Positions 18,766 to 26,267 are shown, numbered from the stretch's first letter. The stretch is 64,000 bases of DNA from RUG11894 sp964344335 (GCA_964344335.1 CAYFMW010000002.1:27526-91525), one strand, 5' to 3'. Notes: generated from the letters alone by a model not told the origin. Numbers and translations: made by a program.

Positions 18766-19575
18766 ATGAGCAGGAAATTTTCAAAGTTTTTATCGGCCTT
18801 GCTGGCGCTGTGCCTGATTCTCTGTTCGGGTTCGATTGCCCATGCTCAGGAACTGAGCTCCCAGGAGGCTATCGACAGAGTTTTTGCGAACATAGAGCTG
18901 AACTCGGCCCTCATACGGAGCCATATCCCTCCTAAGGAGCCCGCGGTCGACGGCTTCACGGACGAACAGGTCCTCGATTACTTTATGGAAGTAGCCTATA
19001 AAGGGGAGTACGAGGGCGACATACAGTTCTGTCTGCGCTACGAGAAGCCGATATACTACGCGGTTTACGGAGAGCCGGGCGAGGAGGATCTGGCGAAACT
19101 GGATGCCCTCGTTGCCGCGCTCAACGAGGTGGAAGGGTTTCCCGGCATGTTTGCGGAGGCGAATCCCGACAATGTGAACTTCGAGATATATTTTTCCTCT
19201 GAGGAATATTATGAGAGCAATACCGGTATCTTTGTCGAGGACAACTCCTGGGGATACGCTACAGTCTACTATTACACTTTAGCAGAAAATTTCGGCACGA
19301 TATCGAATTCATATGTCTGGATAAGCGACTATGCGGGGCCTCAGGAGCCGGACAGAAATTCCATAATCTGCGAGGAAGTCGTGCAGGCTCTGGGGATGCT
19401 CAACGACCCGACTTACGGTTATTACAGTATATTTGACGCGAACAGAAACGATTGCAGTTGGCCTTCCGCTCTGGATTGGGCGGTTATAAGGACGCTCTAT
19501 CACCCGAGCATGCGCGCGGGAACCGACAGGCAGAGCGGCTTGGAAAAGGCGAGACAGATAATAGATGAGATGTAG
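18766..19575 (+). CDS. secreted DUF2927-like protein
   Basis: A 269-residue exported protein with a clear signal peptide (basic start, hydrophobic stretch about residues 10-22, cleavage probably after AHA at 25-27). There is no lipobox. The C-terminal half contains ICEEVVQALGMLNDPT and SIFDANRND, which resemble the conserved core of DUF2927 proteins, a family with a putative zinc-protease-like glutamate motif but no established function. The middle is rich in tyrosine and acidic residues. GGGGG lies about 5 bases before the ATG. It follows fbp closely and is followed by a strong hairpin terminator at 19692. Function unknown. Confidence 0.6.
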   Translation: MSRKFSKFLSALLALCLILCSGSIAHAQELSSQEAIDRVFANIELNSALIRSHIPPKEPAVDGFTDEQVLDYFMEVAYKGEYEGDIQFCLRYEKPIYYAVYGEPGEEDLAKLDALVAALNEVEGFPGMFAEANPDNVNFEIYFSSEEYYESNTGIFVEDNSWGYATVYYYTLAENFGTISNSYVWISDYAGPQEPDRNSIICEEVVQALGMLNDPTYGYYSIFDANRNDCSWPSALDWAVIRTLYHPSMRAGTDRQSGLEKARQIIDEM

Positions 19576-19691
19576 CGGATAGTTTTTCCCGATTGCCGAA
19601 AAGCGCCTGGAATTACAGTCCCATTTTGTTCGGTACGCTTGCAGACAGGCTGGCGCCGGCTGAACTAAGATAACATATGAGATAAGCGATT

Positions 19692-19730
19692 AAATTCCTC
19701 CCGAAAGGGAGGAATTTTGGTTTGTTGCCT
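19692..19730 (+). terminator. rho-independent terminator
   Basis: A perfect 11-base stem (19692-19702 with 19707-19717) is closed by a GAAA tetraloop and followed by a T-rich stretch. It ends the fbp-DUF2927 unit. The rest of 19576-19916 shows no gene; it is AT-rich towards the next start, which has GGAG 10 bases upstream of ATG 19917. Confidence 0.75.
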
Positions 19731-19916
19731 CGCAACAATTCCCGGCTGTAAAATCAGGTTTTTGGACCCATTTTCCCCCTTAAATTGAAAAAAATAGTGA
19801 CATGCAACAACGGATTATTTGACTTAATTTTGACTTAAACATGATGTTGGATTTTACATAGCAATTATACAATCGAAAGGAACAAGCCTAAAACGATTGA
19901 AAAAGGAGAATAAAAA

Positions 19917-20436
19917 ATGAAAAGAGGTAAAGTTCTAAAAATAATTACAGCAATTTTGCTGGTAGCGCTTCTGGCAGGCTTTATGGTCGCCTGCGGACCG
20001 AAGGACGAGGGGAAGACCCCTGTCTGCGAGCCCGGGAATAATACCGCGAACAACGAGCCGAAGGAGCCCGCGAAAAACACCAAGCCCATCGTCGTAACCT
20101 GGTATCCGAATGAATCTTCCGACACCCATAAAGCGGTGCGCGACGAAGTCGGCAGGCTGNNNNNNNNNNNNNNNNNNNNNNNNNNNNNNNNNNNNNNNNN
20201 NNNNNNNNNNNNNNNNNNNNNNNNNNNNNNNNNNNNNNNNNNNNNNNNNNNNNNNNNNNCCCTTCTTCAGTGAAGTCTACTTCGGCGGTTCTCACCAGGG
20301 TTCGGCAATCAATCTGCTCAGCGGTAATGCCGATGTCGCCGCATTCTGCGATATCGAGGTTCAGCCCTATGTCGAAATGAAGTCCGGAGGACATGAGCGC
20401 GCTGGTGAGCGCCATAGGGAGAGTGATGGGGAATAG
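19917..20436 (+). pseudogene. broken PhnD-type ABC transporter binding lipoprotein
   Basis: The N-terminus is a lipoprotein signal with lipobox MVAC (cysteine at residue 23). It is followed by VVTWYPNESSDTHKAVRDEV, which matches the start of phosphonate/phosphite-type (PhnD-like) binding proteins. After the N gap the frame reads FFSEVYFGGSHQGSAINLL and ADVAAFCDIEVQPYVE, the later ligand-pocket region. Intact homologues have well over 100 residues between these blocks, so the 100 N understate the missing part. Past YVEMKSG the sequence stops resembling the family and ends within 15 residues, so about 100 C-terminal residues are absent. No phnC or phnE permease genes follow. It is either a remnant or a mis-joined scaffold. 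Confidence 0.7.
20160..20259. other. assembly gap of 100 N
   Basis: Exactly 100 undetermined bases, the usual placeholder for a scaffold join of unknown size. It interrupts the PhnD-like gene. Confidence 0.98.
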
Positions 20437-20483
20437 GCAATAGGAGAAGCTCCGGAGCCTCTTATCGAATCTTTAAAATAAAT

Positions 20484-20530
20484 AATCCGAACCCTGTCCT
20501 GATATGGAATATGCGGTTCGGATTTTATTA
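20484..20530 (+). terminator. terminator between broken lipoprotein gene and tRNA-Arg
   Basis: AATCCGAACC (20484-20493) pairs perfectly with GGTTCGGATT (20515-20524) and is followed by TTATTATT. The other side is A-rich, so it may stop transcripts from both directions, including the tRNA-Arg transcript coming from the right. Confidence 0.7.
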
Positions 20531-20533
20531 TTC

Positions 20534-20610
20534 TGGTACGCCCGGCAGGAGTCGAACCTGTGGCCTTCAGAGTCGGAGTCTGACGCTCTATCCAACTGAG
20601 CTACGGGCGC
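20534..20610 (-). tRNA. tRNA-Arg (anticodon CCG)
   Basis: Complete cloverleaf of 77 bases including an encoded CCA. The acceptor stem GCGCCCG/CGGGCGT has one G-U pair. The anticodon stem TCAGA/TCTGA closes the loop CTCCGAC, giving CCG, which reads CGG. The T arm holds GGTTCGACTCC. A promoter-like pair lies upstream on the minus strand. Confidence 0.95.
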
Positions 20611-20623
20611 GTATTACCTTGCA

Positions 20624-20652
20624 AGTATACCACAAGGAGCGGGGGAGGTAAA
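20624..20652 (-). promoter_or_regulatory. putative promoter of tRNA-Arg
   Basis: On the minus strand TTTACC (20652-20647), a 17-base spacer, then TATACT (20629-20624) preceded by TGG, an extended -10. Initiation would be close to the tRNA 5' end. Confidence 0.5.
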
Positions 20653-20754
20653 TTCGCAAATTGCGTGCTTTTCCCGCAATTGACCCATCTTGCGGAAAAA
20701 AGTATAATTTTTATCGAAGTGTTTAATTGAAGCCTCAATACGAAAGGAAAAACG

Positions 20755-21624
20755 ATGCGTTCAACTCTTGTGAAAAGCCGGGCAAACCACTTGATCAGGC
20801 GATTATCGGCCTTTATTTTAGTTTGTATTGTTACACTTTCGCTCCTCGCCGCCTGTTCGAAAAGGGAAGAAGCTCCTGCAGATTCGTCGGACGGCGAGAC
20901 CGTTGCCGATTTACCGGAAAATCCGGAATCGGATCCCAATTCGACAAGCGGAGATGATAATTCTGTTTCGGAGCCGGGCGATTCCGCTTCCCCCAAACCC
21001 GCTGTTCCGTCCGTGACTCCTCCGACCCTCAACGAGAATGGCGAGATAACGGAAGTTACCGATGATTGGCTCCTGCTTGTAAACAAGACCCATCCGCTGG
21101 CCGAGTCCTACGAGCCGAGCGACCTTATAGTAGTGCAGCATCAGGTGGGCAGCCATGCCGCCATAATGAGGTATATGCGAAAGGAGGCCGCGGAGCATCT
21201 TGACGCTATGTGCGAGGCGGCGGCCGAAGAGGGTCACGAGATAGGCATAAGGACGGCTTACAGGCCATATAGCTATCAAAAAGGCATATTCAACGATTAT
21301 GTGAACCGCTACGGCGAGGAAGAGGCGAATAAGTTCAGCGCCCGTCCGGGTCAGAGCGAGCATCAGACCGGGTTATGTGCGGATGTTACCTCACCTTCTG
21401 TGGACTATAAGCTGACGACCGAATACGGCGAGGCGCCGGAAGGTATGTGGCTCGCGGAGAATGCTCACAGATTCGGATTTATAATCCGCTATCCTCTCGG
21501 CAAAGAAGATATTACCGGCTATCAGTATGAGCCTTGGCATGTGAGATATGTCGGGGAAGAGCATGCCGCGAAAATATACGAGCAGGGAATTACCTTGGAG
21601 GAATATCTGGGCGTGCCGGATTAG
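20755..21624 (+). CDS. VanY-type D-alanyl-D-alanine carboxypeptidase lipoprotein
   Basis: Membrane-anchored peptidase of family M15B that would trim the terminal D-alanine from peptidoglycan stem peptides outside the cell. The signal peptide ends in lipobox LAAC with cysteine 34. Residues about 38-95 are a low-complexity acidic, serine- and proline-rich linker. The catalytic domain shows IGIRTAYRPYSYQKGIF, zinc ligands in SEHQTGLCADV (about residues 200-210) and EPWHVRYVG (about 259-267). AAAGGAA lies about 8 bases before ATG 20755. No vancomycin-resistance genes are nearby, so a housekeeping wall-trimming role is more likely than resistance. Two tRNAs follow. Confidence 0.88.
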   Translation: MRSTLVKSRANHLIRRLSAFILVCIVTLSLLAACSKREEAPADSSDGETVADLPENPESDPNSTSGDDNSVSEPGDSASPKPAVPSVTPPTLNENGEITEVTDDWLLLVNKTHPLAESYEPSDLIVVQHQVGSHAAIMRYMRKEAAEHLDAMCEAAAEEGHEIGIRTAYRPYSYQKGIFNDYVNRYGEEEANKFSARPGQSEHQTGLCADVTSPSVDYKLTTEYGEAPEGMWLAENAHRFGFIIRYPLGKEDITGYQYEPWHVRYVGEEHAAKIYEQGITLEEYLGVPD

Positions 21625-21658
21625 AGCCTTGGAATCTTCGGGAAAATCTCGAAACTTC

Positions 21659-21687
21659 TTGAAATGTGAATCCAACTTTGCTATATT
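21659..21687 (+). promoter_or_regulatory. promoter of tRNA-Gly/tRNA-Pro
   Basis: TTGAAA (21659-21664), 17-base spacer, TATATT (21682-21687). Initiation near 21694 lies 24 bases before tRNA-Gly. Confidence 0.75.
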
Positions 21688-21717
21688 ATATGTTGCCGCT
21701 GAAAAAAGGGTGAAGAC

Positions 21718-21792
21718 GCGGAAGTGGCTCAGTGGTAGAGCATCGCCTTGCCAAGGCGAGGGTCGCGAGTTCGAATCTCGTCTTCCGCTCCA
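21718..21792 (+). tRNA. tRNA-Gly (anticodon GCC)
   Basis: Complete 75-base cloverleaf with encoded CCA. The acceptor stem GCGGAAG/CTTCCGC is perfect. The anticodon stem TCGCC/GGCGA closes TTGCCAA, giving GCC. The T arm contains GAGTTCGAATCTC. It is co-transcribed with tRNA-Pro 31 bases downstream. Confidence 0.96.
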
Positions 21793-21823
21793 CATTTTTT
21801 ACAGGCAGTTCACAATTTATCGG

Positions 21824-21900
21824 CCGGGTGTAGCGCAGCTTGGTAGCGTGCTTGACTGGGGGTCAAGAGGCCGGAGGTTCAAGTCCTCTCACTCGGACCA
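21824..21900 (+). tRNA. tRNA-Pro (anticodon GGG)
   Basis: Complete 77-base cloverleaf with encoded CCA. The acceptor stem is CCGGGTG/CACTCGG. The anticodon stem CTTGA/TCAAG closes CTGGGGG, giving GGG. The T arm holds GAGGTTCAAGTCCTC. A terminator follows after 5 bases. Confidence 0.95.
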
Positions 21901-21905
21901 AAAAT

Positions 21906-21949
21906 GATGCGGTAATCGACGCAATTTGTCGCTTGCCGTATCTTTTTTT
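21906..21949 (+). terminator. terminator after tRNA-Pro
   Basis: A long imperfect stem (21906-21921 with about 21928-21942; cores CGG/CCG and CGAC/GTCG) is followed by seven T. Its right arm, TCGCTTGCCGTATC, recurs in the terminator of tRNA-Gly at 47.3 kb. Confidence 0.75.
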
Positions 21950-22054
21950 GTGTCTGCCTGTGGTATACTGTTTTCGTAAGCTCTCGTGCTCTTACAGAGG
22001 CGGCGGGCGCAAGGGTTATCGCATGCATCCGCAAAGTTTTTTCGGAGGAGCGTC

Positions 22055-22903
22055 ATGAAGTTCACAAAGGAAGAATTGCTCGCATTTGTAAAAGAGCAAA
22101 AGAAGATATTTGATGTTGTAAGGCTTGTCGATGTCTCATTGACCACGGAATATGAAATAAGCGATAATGGAGAGCTCATAAAGGGGCCATACCAGTGTTA
22201 CATGGTGTGGAATAAGGAAAAGCGATGTGAGAACTGCATATCCGCAAAGGCATTTGCCGTGAAAGGTAAGCTCACCAAGTTCGAATTCGTCGACTCGGAA
22301 ATTTATTTCGTAATGTCCATATATACCGAACTCGAGGGTACGCCCTACATGTTGGAGATGGTGCAGAAGCTTAATTACGATGTGCTGTTCGGTGCATATG
22401 GGAAAGATAAATTCGTAGAGACAATAACAATTTACAATCAGAAGTTATACATCGATGCTTTGACAGGTGCATATAACCGCCTGTACTATTCGGAGCAACT
22501 GCAGAAACTGGCGAAGATAAAAGCCGTCGCAATGATCGATGTTGATAATTTCAAGGGAGTCAACGATACTTACGGCCATTCGGTAGGGGATTTTGTGTTG
22601 CAGGAGATCGTTCGGGTAATTATAAATAATATCGGTGCATCGGATGCCGTAATCCGCACGGGTGGAGATGAATTTCTGCTACTGCTGCAGGAGATACCTT
22701 TTGAGGCACTGGGGGAGAGGCTGGAAAAGATACGCAGAGAAATTGCATCCATTCAATGTGAGGATTGTCCGAGCCTGACAGTCAGCGTCAGCATAGGTGC
22801 CATATATGCCGAAAGCGGCGCTACGGCATTGATAGAAATAGCCGATGAGAAGCTGTACGAGGCCAAGACCAGAAAGAATTCCATTGTGATAGAAAGACAT
22901 TGA
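22055..22903 (+). CDS. diguanylate cyclase with N-terminal sensor-like domain
   Basis: The C-terminal domain (about residues 120-283) is a GGDEF domain with an intact RTGGDEFLLLL signature near residue 203. It also has the substrate motif MIDVDNFKGVNDTYGHSVGD, so it should make cyclic di-GMP. The N-terminal 115 residues look PAS-like, with a CENC cysteine pair near residues 58-61 that could bind a metal or sense redox. No membrane segment is visible, so it is cytosolic. I start at ATG 22055 (GGAGGAG 5-9 bases upstream); an upstream in-frame ATG at 21986 has no ribosome site. No EAL or HD-GYP partner is in the window. Confidence 0.88.
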   Translation: MKFTKEELLAFVKEQKKIFDVVRLVDVSLTTEYEISDNGELIKGPYQCYMVWNKEKRCENCISAKAFAVKGKLTKFEFVDSEIYFVMSIYTELEGTPYMLEMVQKLNYDVLFGAYGKDKFVETITIYNQKLYIDALTGAYNRLYYSEQLQKLAKIKAVAMIDVDNFKGVNDTYGHSVGDFVLQEIVRVIINNIGASDAVIRTGGDEFLLLLQEIPFEALGERLEKIRREIASIQCEDCPSLTVSVSIGAIYAESGATALIEIADEKLYEAKTRKNSIVIERH

Positions 22904-22955
22904 CTGCAAAATCGCTAAAAAGTGAATCCGCCCTGCATACAGTGCCACGGCGCAG

Positions 22956-22984
22956 TTGTTCTATTTGAAATCTTGGTTTATAAT
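22956..22984 (+). promoter_or_regulatory. promoter of first ZIP transporter gene
   Basis: TTGTTC (22956-22961), 17-base spacer, perfect TATAAT (22979-22984). No palindrome like the one before the second copy is present, so the two paralogues are probably regulated differently. Confidence 0.6.
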
Positions 22985-23019
22985 AGCTTGGCACATTTTA
23001 TAGGAGTAAAGATTTTAAT

Positions 23020-23829
23020 ATGGACACATCAGCTGTTTTATTCGCATTTTCGCTCACATTGTTTGCGGGGCTCGCAACGGGGATAGGCGGCGCTCTCGCT
23101 CTGCTTACGAATCGCACAAACACTAAATTTTTGACGATCTCCATGGGTTTTTCCGCAGGGGTGATGATATATATATCATTTGTGGATATATTCCCGGAAG
23201 CGCAGGAAGCGCTTTCGGCAGCCTTGGGAGAAAAATTGGGAAGCTGGGCAACGGTCGGAGGATTTTTCTTCGGTATGCTTTTAATAGCGCTTATAGATAA
23301 ATTTATTCCGGAGACGGAAAATCCTCACGAAGTCCATACCGTCGAAGAGATGGACGGCAAGAGCGAGGTTCACAAGGCTAAACTCATGCGCATAGGCGTC
23401 GTTACGGCTCTTGCGATAGCCATACATAATTTCCCCGAAGGCATAACCACATTTACGGCCGCCCTTTACGATCCCAAACTCGGGATCCCCATAGCGCTTG
23501 CCATAGCATTGCACAATATACCCGAGGGTATAGCCGTTTCCGTTCCGGTGTTCTACGCAACGGGAAGCCGTCGAAAAGCTTTTAAATATTCCTTGATATC
23601 CGGATTGTCCGAGCCGGTGGGTGCACTGGTCGGATATTTGCTCCTTCGCAGCTTTTACAGCGATGCGCTCTTCGGCTTTATTTTTGCTTCGGTTGCGGGG
23701 ATAATGGTTTATATCAGCTTCGACAGTCTGCTTCCCTGCTCGAGGGAATACGGGGAGCACCATCAATCCATGTACGGTTTAATTGCGGGCATGGTGGTTA
23801 TGGCTTTAAGTCTGCTGCTGTTCATGTAA
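23020..23829 (+). CDS. zupT: ZIP-family divalent metal transporter (ZupT-like), copy 1
   Basis: Integral membrane metal importer of the ZIP family, ZupT branch, which takes up zinc and often iron or manganese. It has about eight hydrophobic segments in 269 residues. The metal-site motifs are HNFPEGITTF in helix 4 and HNIPEGIAVSVPV in helix 5. A short cytosolic histidine/acid loop (ENPHEVHTVEEMDG) follows helix 3. TAGGAG precedes ATG 23020. The next gene, 185 bases downstream, is a paralogue of exactly the same length that differs at a minority of residues. Metal preference cannot be read from sequence. Confidence 0.9.
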   Translation: MDTSAVLFAFSLTLFAGLATGIGGALALLTNRTNTKFLTISMGFSAGVMIYISFVDIFPEAQEALSAALGEKLGSWATVGGFFFGMLLIALIDKFIPETENPHEVHTVEEMDGKSEVHKAKLMRIGVVTALAIAIHNFPEGITTFTAALYDPKLGIPIALAIALHNIPEGIAVSVPVFYATGSRRKAFKYSLISGLSEPVGALVGYLLLRSFYSDALFGFIFASVAGIMVYISFDSLLPCSREYGEHHQSMYGLIAGMVVMALSLLLFM

Positions 23830-23936
23830 AATCTTTTGGCTTTCAATGATTGGAAAGCTCATAAGCCGTTTGATTTGATCGGCTTCAGCCGGACAAAAGA
23901 GATCTTGTAGTTTTTGAGCTGTTTGACTAGTTTTTA

Positions 23937-23965
23937 TTGCTTTATTGTGAATAATTATCTATAAT
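23937..23965 (+). promoter_or_regulatory. promoter of second ZIP transporter gene
   Basis: TTGCTT (23937-23942), 17-base spacer, perfect TATAAT (23960-23965). The start of transcription, near 23972, falls inside the palindrome that follows. Confidence 0.7.
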
Positions 23966-23966
23966 C

Positions 23967-23986
23967 TAGTTAGATTAATCTAACTA
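23967..23986. promoter_or_regulatory. perfect 20-bp palindromic operator
   Basis: TAGTTAGATTAATCTAACTA is a perfect inverted repeat starting two bases after the -10 and covering the expected transcription start, an ideal repressor position. The TTAG...CTAA form resembles binding sites of DtxR/MntR-type metalloregulators, which fits control of a metal importer. No such regulator gene is in the window. Confidence 0.75.
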
Positions 23987-24014
23987 CAATTATATCAGGA
24001 GAAGATATCTTATT

Positions 24015-24824
24015 ATGGAGACTTCAACAGTCATATTTGCATTTTCGCTCACATTGTTTGCAGGGTTCGCCACCGGAATAGGCGGTGCCCTTTCGATAAT
24101 GACGAGTCGCACTAATACAAGATTTTTGTCGGTGTCGCTGGGATTTTCCGCCGGCGTCATGATATATATATCCTTTGTGGATATATTCCCGAAGGCTCAG
24201 GAAGCGCTAACTTCGGCCCTGGGAGAAAAGCCGGGAAGCTGGGCTACGGTCGGAGGTTTTTTCTTAGGAATGTTTTTAATAGCCTTAATAGACAAGTTCA
24301 TTCCCGAGGCTGAAAATCCTCACGAGGTTCACACGGTAGAAGAGATGGACGGAGAGAGTGAGTATCATAAGACAAATCTTATGCGCATGGGTTTTGTTAC
24401 GGCTCTCGCAATAGCTATACATAACTTCCCTGAAGGGCTGGCTACATTTACGGCGGCGCTGCACGATCCCAAGCTCGGAATCTCGATAGCTCTGGCTATT
24501 GCGATACACAATGTGCCGGAGGGGATAGCTGTCGCCGTCCCGGTGTTTTACGCCACGGGAAGCAGGCGCAAGGCTTTCAGGCTCTCTCTGTTGTCCGGCC
24601 TTTCGGAGCCGGCGGGAGCTCTGGTCGGTTATCTGCTTTTCCACAGATTCTTTAACGATATGGTTTTCGGAGTTATTTTCGCAGCGGTTGCAGGGATAAT
24701 GGTTTACATAAGCTTAGACAGTCTGCTTCCCAGCGCAAGGGAATACGGTGAACATCACCTGTCCATATATGGAATGATGGCTGGTATGGCGGTGATGGCT
24801 CTGAGTTTATTGTTGTTTATGTAG
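24015..24824 (+). CDS. ZIP-family divalent metal transporter (ZupT-like), copy 2
   Basis: Tandem paralogue of the gene just upstream, also 269 residues, aligning end to end without gaps. It keeps the two metal-site motifs HNFPEGLATF and HNVPEGIAVAVPV and the ENPHEVHTVEEMDG loop. Differences cluster in helix 1 flanks, the loop after DGESEY and the last helices, and are mostly conservative. This copy has its own TTGCTT/TATAAT promoter and a perfect palindromic operator over the start site, so it is probably the metal-repressed, starvation-induced form. AGGAGAAG lies upstream of ATG 24015. A terminator follows at 24860. Confidence 0.9.
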   Translation: METSTVIFAFSLTLFAGFATGIGGALSIMTSRTNTRFLSVSLGFSAGVMIYISFVDIFPKAQEALTSALGEKPGSWATVGGFFLGMFLIALIDKFIPEAENPHEVHTVEEMDGESEYHKTNLMRMGFVTALAIAIHNFPEGLATFTAALHDPKLGISIALAIAIHNVPEGIAVAVPVFYATGSRRKAFRLSLLSGLSEPAGALVGYLLFHRFFNDMVFGVIFAAVAGIMVYISLDSLLPSAREYGEHHLSIYGMMAGMAVMALSLLLFM

Positions 24825-24859
24825 TAAAGTTGAGTTATTAATTTTCCGAAAATTAAATT

Positions 24860-24897
24860 GCACGCCTTGTCTTTAAAAGGATAGGCGTGCTGTTTTT
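24860..24897 (+). terminator. terminator after ZIP transporter copy 2
   Basis: GCACGCCT (24860-24867) pairs with AGGCGTGC (24883-24890), followed by TGTTTTT. Confidence 0.8.
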
Positions 24898-24932
24898 AAT
24901 TTGATGAGGTGAACATTGAAGGCTCCTTGATT

Positions 24933-25259
24933 CTATTCGTCGTCCTTTTCGACTATATAGACCGCAACCCAAAGATCGTCGCTCATTACATATGAGCAGG
25001 GACGGACGCTCATAAGAAAGCCGTCCTCGGGCATATTTACGGGGCTGCCGTCCAAGTTGCCGATTAGTTCTCCCTCGCGTAAATTTGTACCCTTGCAGGC
25101 TGCGGGCATCCAAAGGCCGCTCTTCGGGCAATCGATATCCAGAAGTTTTCCGTAGAATTTCGGGCGGACTGAACTGCAGGGCCCGTCCTCAAATCCTTCT
25201 CTCTTTACGAAGAATCCCGCTTCTTTGCTACAAAAGGAGGGGATAAAGGGCGAGCTCAA
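24933..25259 (-). pseudogene. C-terminal remnant of an M14-type (AstE/AspA-like) deacylase
   Basis: A 108-residue open frame whose later part contains SGLWMPAACKGTNLREGELI and MPEDGFLMSVRPCSYVM. These resemble the small C-terminal beta domain of succinylglutamate desuccinylase/aspartoacylase-type M14 enzymes. The zinc-binding catalytic domain that should come first (roughly 200 residues) is absent. The apparent N-terminus, from ATG 25259, overlaps a remnant coded on the other strand and has no family resemblance. I read this as the surviving 3' part of a gene truncated by a deletion near 25220-25235. The family call is tentative; the truncation is better supported than the exact family. Confidence 0.5.
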
Positions 25260-25383
25260 GGAGGGAGCCGATGCGGATATACTCGTGCTTGGAAAAGATT
25301 ACGATGTCAGTGCGCTCTGGGCCAAGGGCGAACAGCTCGTTGCCGAAGGTCGCCCGCTCGTAAAGGGCAGGTTCGAGCTATAA
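25228..25383 (+). pseudogene. C-terminal remnant of an amidohydrolase (isoaspartyl dipeptidase-like)
   Basis: The frame ending at TAA 25381 encodes about 50 residues: KGELKEGADADILVLGKDYD, then AKGEQLVAEGRPLVKGRFEL. This is the classic end of metal-dependent amidohydrolases, where the last strand returns to the small beta-sandwich domain, and is closest in style to beta-aspartyl/isoaspartyl dipeptidases. No start codon or metal-binding domain precedes it. It points away from the M14 remnant and meets it head to head, as if one deletion removed the 5' parts of a divergent gene pair. The YihY gene ends 6 bases later on the other strand. Confidence 0.6.
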
Positions 25384-25388
25384 TATCT

Positions 25389-26267
25389 TTAAGCCTTGTT
25401 CTGATTTTTCGAAATGCCGCCTTCGTGGCGGCTTCTGTTTTCCAATCGAATCGCGACATTAAGACAGGCTCCCAAAAAGAGAAGGCTAATCAACATGTGA
25501 AGCCACAGGATACCTAAAAATAAGACGGCCAGCGAGCCGTATATTGACGAAGCAATCCAGAATCGGGGTATAGCGAAACTGAAGATTTCCTTGAAAGCCA
25601 TCCACGCTAGCCCGGTAAAAATTGCGCCGGGCAGCTGCGATCTGAAGCTGCGCCTGCCTCGGGGCAGGTATTTGTAAATTAGCAGCACCATAAATACGGA
25701 AAGAATAAAATTTATGATATGGCTGAGCTCGATAATCGAGGACAAGATGCTGTTTACTTGAGCAAGTCCGAGTTTTTCGGACAAGCTGTTTACAGCTTTT
25801 ATAATCAAATCGCCCGCGGTTTGGAAAATCGTAGTCAAAGGCAGCAGGATTATGAAGATCAGGGTGTAGAGGACGGCCAAGGGTCTATCTTTTATGTCTT
25901 TTACCGCTCCGGGGAAAATTTGCTGCAGTCCCTTCTGTATCGCGGATATCCCCGAGCTGGAGGCCCAGAGGGTCGTGATGGCGGCCGCTCCTGCCAGAGC
26001 GCCCGAACTCTGGTTCTTTAGGGTGTTGAATATCAGGGCCGTCACCGACCGCAGCTCATCCACATCCGGAAGGAATCTGAACAGAAGCTCTGCAAAGTCT
26101 TCCGGTGAATACGCGGGAATCAGATTTATGATGGCGATGACGAGCACGATCAACGGAAATATTGCCGTAAGTACGAACAGGGTCGCATTTCCGGCGTAGA
26201 TGTTGATGTGTTTATAATTGTAGATGGACAGAGTTCTCTTAACAATGCCCGGAAGCTTTTCCTTCAT
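25389..26267 (-). CDS. YihY/BrkB family membrane protein
   Basis: A 292-residue integral membrane protein of the YihY/virulence factor BrkB family (once misnamed RNase BN). It has about six hydrophobic helices. Family-typical stretches are ITTLWASSSGISAIQKGLQQ near residue 98, the central YKYLPRGRRSFRSQLPGA loop near residue 200 and IYGSLAVLFLGILWLHM near residue 245. Function in the family is unsettled; export roles have been proposed. The ATG (minus, 26267) has GAGGAG upstream. Its 3' end abuts the amidohydrolase remnant, so the deletion there did not reach it. Confidence 0.88.
   Translation of the reverse strand: MKEKLPGIVKRTLSIYNYKHINIYAGNATLFVLTAIFPLIVLVIAIINLIPAYSPEDFAELLFRFLPDVDELRSVTALIFNTLKNQSSGALAGAAAITTLWASSSGISAIQKGLQQIFPGAVKDIKDRPLAVLYTLIFIILLPLTTIFQTAGDLIIKAVNSLSEKLGLAQVNSILSSIIELSHIINFILSVFMVLLIYKYLPRGRRSFRSQLPGAIFTGLAWMAFKEIFSFAIPRFWIASSIYGSLAVLFLGILWLHMLISLLFLGACLNVAIRLENRSRHEGGISKNQNKA

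Noticed and set aside
20755..21624. VanY homologue as part of a vancomycin-resistance cluster
   Set aside because: No vanHAX, vanS or vanR genes nearby; M15B lipoproteins are common in Clostridia.
21718..21900. tRNA cluster as an attachment site of a mobile element
   Set aside because: No integrase, no repeated tRNA end and no change in gene style nearby.
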